Shown here: in pieces, positions 1 to 11,825 of the stretch
Numbering within the stretch: the first letter of the stretch is position 1
Layout of the letters: the number at the start of each line of letters is the position of its first letter
Source: Arctopsyche grandis
Taxonomy: Eukaryota > Arthropoda > Insecta > Trichoptera > Hydropsychidae
Reading direction: 5' to 3'
Assembly: GCF_051622035.1 (NCBI RefSeq)
Contig: NC_135355.1
Coordinates: forward strand, 28,071,486 to 28,135,485
DNA: 64,000 bases
Made by a program: the position numbers and the translations under genes
Notes under the pieces: generated by a model
The model's database searches: none
What the model was told of the DNA's origin: nothing
The model's input: the letters and a program-made list of their open reading frames with translations, nothing else

Positions 1-188
1 CTCCCCCTTACGACTCTTCTTTTCCTTCTTATGCTTCTTCCGGTACGGCTCCGGCACCTACCACCCACCCTACCGACATCCCCATGGTACGCGCCAATAC
101 GTTCAGTTCCGGATTATATAATAAGAATATGCTACAACGAACTTGTGCACACATAACAGGTGAATTAATGATAATTTACTGTTGGAAA

Positions 189-238
189 GATGATCTGACC
201 ATTCTCATTTCTGATCTGATCTGATGATCTGACCATAT
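189..238 (+). repeat. GATCTGA-type short tandem repeat
   Basis: Repeated TGATCTGA words in a 50-bp span just left of the MULE-like MITE. Confidence 0.6.
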
Positions 239-247
239 CATTATTAC

Positions 248-635
248 CGGTCTCCGTGACGAGCCGTAATGTGAAATTACCGAAAACGCAAATATCGGAA
301 GGCAAAGATCGAAAATCGAAAGATCTTAAGTCGAAAGATCAAAAAAAAGGGTGCATGGTAAACGGTACATACTCACTTAATTTGCGCGAGCAGGATACAA
401 CAGGAACAAGAGGAACAGGCTTTTCCTCCCGTATTCTGCGCGCGCACATTAATACGGGAGGAAAATCCTGTTCCTCTTGTTCCTGTTGTATCCTGCTCGC
501 GCAAATTTAGTGAGTATGTATCGTTTACCATGCACCCTTTTTTATCTTTCGACTTAAGATCTTTCGATTTTCGATCTTTGCCTTCCGATATTTGCGTTTT
601 CAGTAATTTCACATTCCGGCTCGTGAGGTAGACCC
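248..635. mobile_element. long-arm foldback element with 9-bp TSD (MULE-like MITE)
   Basis: Two arms of about 185 bp (248-441 and 452-635) are inverted copies of each other, separated by a tiny spacer. A perfect 9-bp duplication CATTATTAC lies at 239-247 and 636-644. Long terminal inverted repeats with a 9-bp duplication are typical of Mutator-like elements. No transposase is present; open frames across the arms are palindrome artefacts. Confidence 0.87.
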
Positions 636-924
636 CATTATTACAAACGATGCAAAATCATATGTTCGTTCTAGAAATATGTACTTTTATATTTTCAACC
701 ATTTTCGATATTGTTAGAACGTCAAAAATGTAAAAAAATAATTTAAATTCATGAAAAAAATTCCTTTGTACGCTTACGACTCACCCGTGAGTCGAGCACT
801 GACCTTGTATGCCAGCCATCTATGGACGAACGTCATTACAAAAATTCTTATGACAAAAAAAATCAGCAAAGATGTTACATTTAATGTTTTCCAAGAAAGT
901 AATCACGGGATCAATTTCCACTAG

Positions 925-1283
925 ATGCTGCTGGCCAGACCTTGGTTTGTGACTCTTGACTCTTGGTTATCCAATTTTCATTGAAACGGTTCCTGCAAAA
1001 TTGACATCCCTATCTCTCTTACGAATTTCGATTTACTCAGCATCTCGATGTTTCGCTGGTTTTATAAATGCTGCAAATTTTTCCATAGTTGTCTCTGTGG
1101 ATGTTGACCGTATTTGCCTTGTGTAAATGTTCACAATTTAAATGTATGTACTTCTGTACAATATTTGACCATAGATGTTATGTTTAATGTAAAAATATAT
1201 AATAATTATGTATTTATGTAAATGATATTTCTTGATCTGTGTAGTACACTCGTCGTATTGGAGTGATCTGTAAGGTGAGTGTA
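925..1283 (+). mobile_element. 5'-truncated SINE copy
   Basis: Family body sequence (GCTGCTGGCCAGACCTTGG, GAAACGGTTCCTGC) leads to a tail hairpin at 1245-1283, with stem TACACTCGTC and a partner shortened by one base. The tRNA-like head is missing. Confidence 0.7.
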
Positions 1284-2679
1284 TATACATGACTGCTTTT
1301 CGCACAAAAATTGTTCACTATTGTCAATTTCTTAGAAAAACCATGCTTTCTTACTTTCTTGCTTTGAACACTAATGGAGCGGTCTATTGTTATATGAAAA
1401 ACATCCGTATAATGCCTATCTTTAGTTATCATAGCTGCCACTTTATCCATTATATCGAGAAATCTGAAACGTCCATAACCCTCGTACATACACTCAACCT
1501 CTGGGATTATGTAAATCAATTTTTTTTTACACGTTCAACTTATTTAAAATTTGCTAGAAGTAAAGATCAATTATTTCACGAGTGGCTGCTAACTGGTTAA
1601 AAAATGTTTTCATTTGTTTTCAAAAATGTCTTATTTTATTTTATTTTTTTCACCTACAAGAGTATATGCTCTACAACTGTTCCTTTTACATCCACTGATG
1701 ACACCAGCACTCGTTCATAATAAATCCATTAGGTAGTATAGGAGCTTGGGAGTATAAAAACTGCGTCATTGGATTTTGCCATAGGGGAGAGGAGGTGTGT
1801 TTGTCGTTTCGATCCACCCTTAAAGCTCAGGATGTGTATATATTACGAATTATATCGTTGGCCGTGCTTGCTTTCATCCACCCCTGTCGCAGGTGAGTTT
1901 TAAGGTCTACTTTTTATTTACGGACGCTTCTTCTGATCGCGGACATCTGCTCGTGCATAGATTTGCCCCCACCGACAAGGCCTTATTTTCTATGCCGGTG
2001 GGGGGTGGGTGGGGGTAACAGTGTAATCTTTCGGATGAAACGTTCGAAACGGGTGGATTTCTAACCCCCCTAAGGATAGAAAGAGCGATATTTTAAAATT
2101 ATCTTCGGACGCACCCCTTCCGTCCGAAGTGGCATAAATCAGTCTTTATAGTGCCGCGGCTTGATGCATTTAAATTTTTATTGCGTTTTGTTGCATTATC
2201 GGAGTTTGTGGGGGGGTTTTTAGGTGGGATGGGTGGGGAGTCGAGATAGGGGGAGGTGTTAGCGAATGCAATTTGCATAGATTAGCCATTAAATGACTCT
2301 CGTCCGCATTAGAATGACTCCTAGCTGTCATCCATAAATAAGGATCCTGAAGACGGCTCGTCGCCAGAATCCAAGTCCAAGTCTGCCAGTGTGAAAATCT
2401 CGATTTTGCAGAGGCGAGCTTAAGACATTTTATGTTGAGTTTTCTGCGCTTTTCTTTCAATATCGAACAAAACTGTAATATAAGTATGAGATAATTTTCT
2501 AAAAAATCCAAATTAAATAATATGTATTTTTAAATATTTTTATTTTAATATTTACATTTTAATACATATGTAGGTATCATATAAATATATAAATAGAGTA
2601 AATATAAAAAGACACGGATTTTTAAACATATTTTTATATTTAAAATCATAATAAAACCATAACCAGTAACATATGTACA

Positions 2680-2890
2680 TATGTAGCTCAGTGACAGCTG
2701 AAAATTCACGGGTTCAAGCCCTGATCCAGTGTTGCTGGCAGACCTTGGATATTTGTGAATCCAATTCGATCGTTTCCTATCAGAGTTTGCCAATTTATCT
2801 CATTTTATTGTTGAAACAGTTCCCACCCAATTGGCCACCTACCCTCATTAGTCAGCATTATTTGAATTTAATTTCAAATTTAAAATAATA
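2680..2890 (+). mobile_element. SINE copy, head and body, tail eroded
   Basis: GTAGCTCAGTGACAGC resembles an A-box region and GGGTTCAAGCCC is a B-box, followed by the family body (TTTCCTATCAGAGTTTGCC, TTGTTGAAACAGTTCCC). No clear tail hairpin is left. Confidence 0.75.
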
Positions 2891-3130
2891 TTATAAATTT
2901 AAATATAGTTCATATGTATGTATGTTCAAAGTTGGTCATAGTTGCAATCCCGTGATCTTGGTTAAAATTAATAAAAAAAAATGTTTTCTCTATTATTTAC
3001 ATATGTATATTGAAATACATATGTATATGTTCGTAATTGTTCAAATATTGTATTAATTTATTCTCATTTATATCTTACCAATTTATATCTTTAAAAAATC
3101 CTCCATAGTTATTCCTAAGTATAATAATCT

Positions 3131-3163
<33 letters not shown>

Positions 3164-3743
3164 TTATACAAACATACAAATACAAGAATACATTTAAATT
3201 ATTATTGTATTTATTTTATGTTCGGGAAAATAATACATTATACCTTAATTAATTATTAAATAATATTTAGAAATAATTAACTCTTGTATTATAAATGAAT
3301 AAAGATATATACAAGTCAATAATCTAAATTTCACATATGTATGTCTGTTTCAAAAATTATAAAATATTGTCTTATATTCTATTCTATAATACCTATACAT
3401 ATATAAAAAAATATTCTTCATATATGTATAATATCTGAAATAAATAAATGTCTGAAATGTCCCGGATATGCTCTCATTATTGATACATCATTTAGCGCCA
3501 CCGGCGATGAGTAGGAAAATTAAAAAAATTTAAACGCCATTTTAAAATTAAAATATGTACTAATTATTTAAAATTACTATTTATAAAAACTATAAAAAAA
3601 ACCGTAATCATTTTGCATTATACTTCATTTGAGAGAAATAAATGTAATAACCAATAAATTAAAATGAATTAATAATAGCTCAATTTAAAATATTAGACAA
3701 AATATATAGTACAATCTACATCGGGAATGCACGGAATGAACGA

Positions 3744-3768
3744 ATGCAAATTTAAACCCCATGCAAAT
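3744..3768 (+). promoter_or_regulatory. paired POU-octamer motifs
   Basis: ATGCAAAT occurs exactly twice, at 3744-3751 and 3761-3768, in the same orientation. It lies within a 3720-4060 tract with less repeat character than its surroundings. Function is unproven. Confidence 0.3.
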
Positions 3769-4559
3769 AAAATTAAATGATATACGATCGTAAAGGGAGT
3801 GCGTGCATTTATTTCACAATCCGTTCGATTTATGACGTTCCGTCATAATGCGATAGTGATAAATTTGAATTACAAAAAAAAATTGATTAGTATAGTAACG
3901 GGGAGCGCGTGTATAGTAATTATCAGAATGGCAATATCGGCTAATTTATGTTTCTTGCGGTCGACCGGTTGAATAAACCGTAATCGGCTAACCGGGGAAC
4001 AGTTACCGCTAAATCAAACAAAAGCTAATCTCGATGCGATTATTCGATAATTAACAGACCTAGTTTGACAGTCATCCAATTTCCTAGTTCTCAGTTATCC
4101 TTGAAATCCTCCCCGGGCTCGTAATTTATTCGTTTTGTTATCGAGCTTTGTTGTATGTTCTGGTCTTCTGGGTCTAAAGCCCACCGTCGGACCTCATTCA
4201 TACATACCGACAATGTCCAATGTGATTTTTATGATACTTGTAATATATAAAATCACATGTTTGATAACATATGTACGTACACCAAATATACGATTCACAG
4301 AACAACAGATCAAAATAATTTTATAGTTAAGTATGACAGTATAACAGTAAATAGTCAATTCCACAAACTAAGTTTCTCATTTGATGGAAACCGTTCAAGG
4401 CTTAAGATTTTTTTCGTATAATAAGTATCAAAAAATATATATTTTAAAATAATTTATTTAAGAATATGCGTCAGGTCAACAATTATGTGTTATCTAGTGA
4501 TGTAATAAGCAATCCATGAAGACTATTTATTTACAAAAGCATCTATGAAAATTGAGGAT

Positions 4560-5240
4560 ATAATGTAAAGGTTATTAAGATTTTAAACAAAACAGTATCA
4601 CGAGCTGCATTAACACACAGGCACTTTAAATCTTTTTGGAAAGAAAATTAATGTAAATGCGAAGATTTACTGTTACATGCTGATATATGATGGTTAAGTC
4701 GAAGCAAAGTTCTTGATAGATTTGTAGAGTGCTTTGATGACATACAAATATTTCTTAATGAAATCGATTAAAATGATTTCGAACTCAATGATTTTAAGAC
4801 TTTTGTCTTCTTGTTACAAACATAATGAACCATTATATGTACATATATAATATATCATAATGATTTCAACGAACGACTCGAACCAAGGAAATTACTACAC
4901 AATTTTGAAAATGTACGAGGAATGGAAAAGTTTTTGTCTTTTAATAAAATATATCTTAATATTCACGAAAAGACAGTTTTAAAATGAAAATACCCATTGG
5001 CCCGAAACATCATCTAAATAGTCACGTTTTCATTGATTTTGACCTGTAGCCAAAAAAAGGTTGCCAATGTTCATACCCGTTTTCTGTTGAAAAAGCTATC
5101 AAGATCGGGCATGGACTTTTGTAATCCAATAATTTTTCTATAAAACCAAACGAATGTACAGCAGATTGATGAGGAAAATATCTGAATTATATCAGATATG
5201 ATGCAAATGAGTCTACTCCTTCCAAAGAAGGCAAATTTAT
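4560..5240 (+). pseudogene. decayed ZBED5/FAM200-like hAT transposase, C-terminal half
   Basis: With stops, one frame reads SRAALTHRHFKSFWKEN, then CKCEDLLLHADI, WLSRSKVLDRFVECFDDIQ and IFLNEI, the post-core region of this family; fragments like MEKFLSFNKI follow near 4920. This is the part missing from the copy at 37.6-38.8 kb. Termini were not found. Confidence 0.7.
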
Positions 5241-5371
5241 ATTTATATTTTACCTGCCCTACCTGGTTTTTTCGAATTTGTAAACCAAAAGTGCTATTAT
5301 TTTCTCTTCAAAATTACATGTGTTTTTGATTTAAATTGGTTGTATCTTTTTTATTTCTCTTCTATACTTAA

Positions 5372-5735
5372 GAGGGCTGGACACCAGCGCCTTGTCCATA
5401 CAAACGTATTAGACTTCTCCCTTCCTCAATTATGGCACTAGAGAAATTATTTTTTAATATGCTATGGATATCCACCATTGGGATGCATCTATCGTTTTAT
5501 TTTTTTGATTAGTTATTTTTTATAGCAGCTAGAAGCCGCTAAACATCTATAAAATCGCCTCTTTTTTACACCCACGAAAAGAGTCCAGCGTGCTTATTTA
5601 ACGGTTGATTTAAAAAAAATACGCGCATAGTTGCACAGAAAATATCTTTCTCATACCGATGATGATTTTTTTTTTAAATTGGTCCAGTTTTGGAGGAGAA
5701 AATAGGATATTGTCGATTTAAAATACGTATTATCT
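5372..5735. repeat. one-armed relative of the TTAA MITE
   Basis: It begins TTAA-GAGGGCTGGACACCAGCG and runs through TATGGATATCCACCATTGGG to a segment (CACCCACGAAAAGAGT, GCGCATAGTTGCACAG) that is shared with 29488-29815. No right terminus was found. Confidence 0.72.
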
Positions 5736-6960
5736 GGTCGAAGCGAAACTGTCGCATTCACTCAATATATATATCGAAGAAAGGAACGGCAACAAAATTA
5801 AGGTTTCGGGTGTTAAGGCTTTTAAATATAATCTATAAAGCGATGCCAAATTCTACGAGGTGCGAAGAGACACCTCTGTGAGGGACAGTACATATAAGTT
5901 AATTATAAATTTTAGAGTTAAGTATAATAATCAAAATGTATTTTTAAATTAGCTTGATAGCTAAAATATATATAAATAAATAAATAAAAATGATAAAAAT
6001 CGGGCAATTTGAATCTTACCTCATCATTCTGAAAATTAAAAATCCACGTTATTGTACATGATATACAATTTTCCCAAGATTGCAGAACTTCGTCTATAAA
6101 ATAGATTAAAGTAAAAAAAAGCAATATATAGCATTCGAACGCAAGTGAATCCAGATTTGAGTGTCCCGAGTGGCACGTTTTTTCGTCGCATTGTTTCCGC
6201 GCTTGGGATTCATCTTTTGTTTTTCTTAGCGTAGGGGGAATAGCTGGGGGTTCACTCAGGGATGGGATGGGGGAACCGTACGCCCACCCAAGCCCACCCC
6301 ATCCCCCGCTCATCAGCTCGGCCTCCGGAACAGATCCTTCTTTATGGAAAGACTGGTTGTCGCTGAGGACGATATTTAGTGCCCGCGAGTAAATCAACCG
6401 GGCTGACGGGCCAGGGTGGGCGGGCGGCGGACAGAGGGGATAATTTACCCAGTGTCTTATTTAATGGAATGCCTAGGCCTCGACACCACCCTGCCCACCC
6501 ACCCTCGCCAACCCCAGCGACGGGGCTAAGCCTTCTTTGTTGCGAAATTTGTAGCCGGAGAAATTATCGCGACGGGTTTATATGCGAACACCCCTCTGCA
6601 TATGAATGGATTCGATATTGACATTGTGCTGATGCATTGTGTGATTGATTGATGTGTTCAATAGGTTAAGACGGATAGTGAAGATGTTATTATTCAATAC
6701 ATACGTACTAATCAATAATTATTCAATACTTACGGACTCATATCCAAAAAACCATGCTATCCTCTAAGCGTACAACAAATTAACAAAATCTTCATCCAGT
6801 TGAGAAAGTCGAGATTTTGTTTTCATCGAGATGTATGTATGTATGTACATACATATATACAAATTAGAAAAATTTGTAAGATTTACAAAAATTCCGGATA
6901 GAAATGTTCAATGATTTTTAAATATGCTTTACAAAAAGATAAACTAGATATTTTTACAAA
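5736..6960. other. no gene seen; GC-rich island 6160-6600
   Basis: 6160-6600 has many CCCACCC and GGGTGG words and codon-unlike open frames on both strands. It could be conserved non-coding sequence. The rest is AT-rich. Confidence 0.4.
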
Positions 6961-7007
6961 CATATTTAATATATATTTATTTAATATATATTTATTTATT
7001 CTAAACA

Positions 7008-7051
7008 GACCATTGTGGCATAACAGGGATTCCTAAAGCGCCACAATGGTC
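7008..7051 (-). ncRNA. SINE-like tail hairpin, stem type GACCATTGTGGC
   Basis: A 12-bp perfect stem (GACCATTGTGGC, 7008-7019, with GCCACAATGGTC, 7040-7051) surrounds a 20-nt loop of the conserved type. An (AAAT)n-like tail lies on the minus strand beyond it (6960-7004). Confidence 0.75.
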
Positions 7052-7089
7052 AAAAAATATAACACAAAAAAAAAAAATGTACATACATA

Positions 7090-7700
7090 TGTATATATAG
7101 CAGGAGTAATAAAAATCAACGGTCACTTCTTGATTCATATTCGGCTCGCAGACGATATAGTTTTAATAGCTCGCTATTCATCTGACTTACTTAACAGACT
7201 AACACAGCTGGACAGAGAAAGTAGGAAATTAGGATTAAAAATTAATGTATGTATGTAGATAAGACCAAACTAATGTTCAATAGCTATTGCATGCCTAATA
7301 GCATCAAAATAGATGATAATATAGTAGAAGTAGTCGATAGTTATTTATATTTAGGACAAATAATAGACATAACGGTAGTGATGAAGAAGAAATAAAGAGA
7401 CGCATGGAATTGGGATGGAGTGCGAATGAACGAATGAATGAGGTTTTTAAATCAAAAATGCCACATTGCCTGAAGAAAAAGTTCTTCGATCAATGTCTTT
7501 TGGCAGTGATAATGTATGGATGTGAAACTTTAACATTGAACTCCAAGTTAAGTAAGAAGGGCTAGAATGGTACCCGGGAAAATGCAAAAGGTTAAAATAA
7601 CGGGGAAAATGGGTGGACGAAATTAGGAAAATGTATGGGGTGAGATGGATGAAAAATACAGACTAAAATTCTATGGAAATGCTAATTTTAATTGCTATTC
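7090..7700 (+). pseudogene. RTE-like LINE reverse-transcriptase relic
   Basis: The reading GHFLIHIRLADDIVLIARYS, then LTQLDRESRKLGLKIN, SYLYLGQIIDI, LGWSANERMNEVFKSKMP and CLKKKFFDQCLLAVIMYGC is that of RTE-type reverse transcriptases after the catalytic ADD box. Stops and frameshifts are frequent. Neither end is preserved. Confidence 0.78.
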
Positions 7701-7876
7701 ATTAAAAATACACTTAAATTAGATAGTAAAGTATATATTATTAGTAAAAATATATATTTAGACCTCAATTGTAGTAGAGTATACATATATACATACATAT
7801 GTATTTACATATTTAATTTTGTTTTTCCATAATAATAATTATTATATTCCATGTACATATGTATGTATGTAGATAC

Positions 7877-8721
7877 GGTCACCGTGACGAGACAGAATGT
7901 TAAATGACAGAAAGCGCAAATATCGGAAGGCAAAGATCGAAAATCGAAAGATCTTAAGTAGAAAGATCAAAAAAAAATGGTGCATGGTAAACGGTACATA
8001 CTCACTTAATTTGCGCGAGCAGGATACAACAGGAACAAGAGGAACAGGCTTTTCCTCCCGTATTATTGTGCGCGCGCAGAATATTTTATTTTTATTTTAT
8101 TTTTTATTTTTATTTTACATATATACCAGGAAGGCCTTACAGGTAAATCCCAATGCGCCTTCCTGGCCAATTACAAATACAAATGCAGCATTTTTTTATT
8201 AAAAGTCGTTGAATTGCGAGACACTGAAAAAACTCGCAAATTAACGAGACATCTATGAATTGTACATAAATTTTTATTGTACATCCATCAAATTTCAAAA
8301 TAGTGGTGACATAGTAGGTAGGAAGGATTTTTAGCCAATTTTTTTTTCCCGGAACCGTTTCAACAATGAAATCAGAGAAAATTGGCAAACTCTGATAGGA
8401 AACGATCAACCTGGAGTCACAAATCCAAGTCTGACCAACAGCATACTCTGAAAAATTCATTTTCATTCAGGGATAGAACCCGGCACCTTCTTGACGGTAA
8501 GCAGAAGCTTAACGTCCGAGCTATGCTGCTGGCTATATGGGAAGAAAAGCATGTTCCTCTTGTTCCTGTTGTATCCTGCTCGCGCAAATTAAGTGAGTAT
8601 GTACCGTTTACCATGCACCATTTTTTTTTTATCTTTCGTTTTAAGATGTTTCGATTTTCGATCTTTGCCTTCCGATATTTGCGTTTTCTGTCACTTAACA
8701 TTCTGTCTCGTCACGTAGACC
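7877..8721. mobile_element. second copy of the MULE-like foldback, split by a SINE
   Basis: The arms 7877-8082 and about 8536-8721 match those of 248-635 (GGTC.CCGTGACGAG ends; shared ATCGGAAGGCAAAGATCG and TTTGCGCGAGCAGGATACAA). The SINE sits between them. Flanks are simple repeats, so no clear duplication is seen. Confidence 0.85.
8083..8535 (-). mobile_element. tRNA-derived SINE inserted in a MULE-like foldback
   Basis: It reads on the minus strand. The head near 8530 (CCAGCAGCATAGCTCGGACG) has a B-box-like GGGTTCTATCCC, then the family body (TTTCCTATCAGAGTTTGCC). The 3' hairpin at 8126-8166 has a different stem (CCAGGAAGGC with GCCTTCCTGG) but the same loop type. An ATTTT-rich tail lies at 8083-8116. 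It separates the two arms of the element at 7877-8721. Confidence 0.87.
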
Positions 8722-10834
8722 TATGTACATACTATGATTGTTTCACAAAAGGTTTAAAAAAACCAGCAATTATATTTGAATAGACATTTTGTGAGTCTTT
8801 CAATGTTCTCCCAAGCTTTCGTCTCATTTTACATACAAAATATTTAGAACCGTAGTTCTTATTATAATAATTTGATTGTAATCACTCCTTTAAATGCTTA
8901 ATTATTGGAAAAAGATCGTTTTATGTTATACGTATATAATATTTTACTATACATACATTTCTATCATAGGTGTGATGACAAGTTACACAAAGGCGACACT
9001 TTCAGTCAAATTTTTGTACGTAAATACTAAACATTACAATACAACACAATAGCTTCATCTACTGACAAACTGGTGCAGTCAACAATCAAAAATTTTATGC
9101 TTGATTAAACAATGTTTTTAATATTTAAAAAATTATTCATTAATAACTTTTTTTAATAACTGTCTTACTGCATTTTAATCAAAGTTTTCGGATCAAAAAC
9201 TTGATATAAACAATAGCTACGACATCACTAAAAATCATAGAAATCGACTCTGATTCAACCGCATATCGACATTTGTATTTATATAAAACCGATAAAAACA
9301 CCTATCTAATTTTGTTATCACCTGCACTTTTGATTCCAACCGCCGCGATATCAATTTAAAATTTCTAAATTCACGGATGAATCGAATGCTCAGGGGCGTA
9401 GACACACAGCAGTACGAGGATTTTTTTGTAAAAAAAAATTGCTAGCATGCCTGATCTATGCTATGGCGATCTAGGCAAAAACTCACCCCCTGGAGTGTTT
9501 CGGTGATTTTTATCTGTGTATTGACAAAGGTTTCACAGGATCTATAAAGGTAATTCCCATATTTGAATCAATGTTGGAGAAACTTGTCGAAATAATAAGA
9601 TCGTACGCATTAACAGTGACACGAAGACACGCCCAATCACCGCTGGAGTCACCTAGGTACGCCGTGATGTACAATTGTTTCTGCGCTGTAATAGTTTACT
9701 TAGAAGCTGTACTCGCACCCACAGTTCGATCATTTCTAAATTAAATTTAAGACCACATCCGGTTTACAGTCGGAGGAGAGGAAAAAAAAGGGGGGGGGGG
9801 CAATTTTGAGAAAGAAAAGAAGCTGCAAATCGTGACCATTCCTCCCTCGCCGACGCGACGGCACGTCGAGGTAACCGTACAAGCGCGCGAATTACGACCG
9901 CATAAAAACGGCCCTTCGTTCAAATTGGATTTTTTCCCGCCCGTCGCCCGTTGCTAATTTTTATTTTGCAAATATTTGCCGGCTCACCGGACCCCACGCC
10001 CGTCCCACCCCGCTCGAAAAAAAAAAGAAATACAAATATATATAAAATGTTAATGCGGACAATTAAAACACGTTGTGAACGGGAGCTAAGGGGAGGGGGA
10101 AAAATGGGGAGGCGTACATCCACCCAAATACGACCCTGGCCGCATCGTCCTCCCCCGCCCTGCGAGCCGCCCACGGGACGATAATCGCGAGGCGAATCAG
10201 GGAAAATAGCTCCCGCCGGTTGATTTATATGTACAGTTTATTGTCGCTCATTCCGCCCAACTGACTTTTATGGATGTTTCTTTTTTTCCAAGCCCTCCCC
10301 CCCCCCCCCTCTCAAACCACTTCTTACTCCCGAACCCTAGTACTTCGTCCTACCTATGTTTTACTTTATTTCCTCAGCATCCCCTCTTCTCTCGCCTCTT
10401 CCGTTTCATTCCTCCGGGGAGATGAGAGTGGCCGAACGTCTGTGTGCGAGAGGGCCGCCCCCGTAACTCGTTACGGGCTATTGGCCGCTTCCTTATCTGC
10501 GGCTCGGGATCAACATTGACATACTTCATAGTCGTGGAAACGAAATTGGAAAAGTTCGGCAAGCGCTTAATGCCGACTACCACCGGTAGAGGGCAGTAAA
10601 TTTGTGTTTTTAGTTTTGGCGCGCGCGCTGTATTCCATTTTTCGCCCTTTTCGACATTCGATTTTTTTCCAGCATCGTATAATAAAATATATTCGAATAA
10701 TATATTGATAGAAATCTGAAGGAATCCCATTATACATACATACATACATATGTATGTATGTATGTATGTTACGTTTGTACGCAAAATACGTACCTCATTT
10801 CGTTTTTCAGGTAATCTTGTATTATTTTATTTTT
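8722..10834. other. no gene seen; GC-rich island 9770-10560
   Basis: G10 and C10 runs (near 9790 and 10300) and a CG-richer tract contrast with AT-rich sides. Open frames there overlap on both strands without family resemblance. Confidence 0.4.
10735..10770 (+). repeat. TACATACATATGTATG palindromic microsatellite (one of many)
   Basis: The same self-complementary simple repeat recurs at about 6829-6857, 7849-7872, 36306-36327, 37334-37384, 47376-47399, 59950-59975 and 63098-63120. It is a general genome texture here. Confidence 0.85.
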
Positions 10835-11042
<208 letters not shown>

Positions 11043-11825
11043 CGCTATTCTGTCTGTATGTCTGTGTATCTGAGATAACGCTCGCCGTACTATAATAGTC
11101 GTTTCGATTCGACATACATGTGTACGTAAGCTAGGCCGCTTCCAACAAAACGACGAACGAATGTAATACGAATAATAACAAAAGAAAAAAGTTATATATA
11201 TACTGTTCGATATGAATATTTCCGCTAGGAAAATAGATCGAAATAATTTTGAAATAATATACCGCCATCTATTGAAAATTTATTTAATTAATAAATTTTT
11301 CTATCGGTGTTTTATATTGTTTATACATACATATGTAGGTACATAGGTAGGTAGTTTTTAACATTTGTTTCATATTAAAAAATTAAATATATTTAAAAGG
11401 CATTTGAAAAAAATTGGACCGCGTGGGGGATCGAACTTTCGATCGACAAATTTCTTTTAATATTTTTTTTATTTGATAATTTAATACGTCAACACCCATG
11501 CGATAATACATATGTCATCGAGTACAACACTAATTGTACATATTACAAGTGTTATTGGAATTATACAAAGTAAACACATTTTATTTTATTTTATTCAATC
11601 AATCAATCTATGTACACTCGTCATTACAGATTGCTTCAATGCGATGAGTGTACTATACAGATCAATAAACACCAATTATATACATAATTATTACATAATT
11701 CGAAATTATACATGACATCTATGTTCAAACATAGCAATGTGCATTGCAAACGTCATATACAATACGATTAACCAATATTTATACAACAATTCGATTTTTT
11801 ATACCTATATAATAATCATCTACAG

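Larger units (their letters stand above)
636..4559. other. gene-free AT-rich stretch with repeats
   Basis: Apart from SINE copies at 925-1283 and 2680-2890 and a short TA run near 3131-3155, no gene is seen. A GC-richer part at 1780-2160 includes CGCAG|GTGAGT at 1887, which looks like a splice donor but has no recognisable coding sequence upstream. The 3720-4060 segment holds the octamer pair. Confidence 0.5.

Noticed and set aside
256..612. Similar ORFs on both strands of the first foldback
   Set aside because: They result from the inverted-repeat arms and show no codon bias or family motif.
1289..1600. 103-codon plus-strand ORF with an overlapping 101-codon minus-strand ORF
   Set aside because: AT-rich codon use, no recognisable motif, and overlaps a SINE tail.
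1880..1900. Splice donor CGCAG|GTGAGT as evidence of an exon
   Set aside because: No coding frame or acceptor is recognisable upstream; an untranslated exon cannot be supported from sequence alone.
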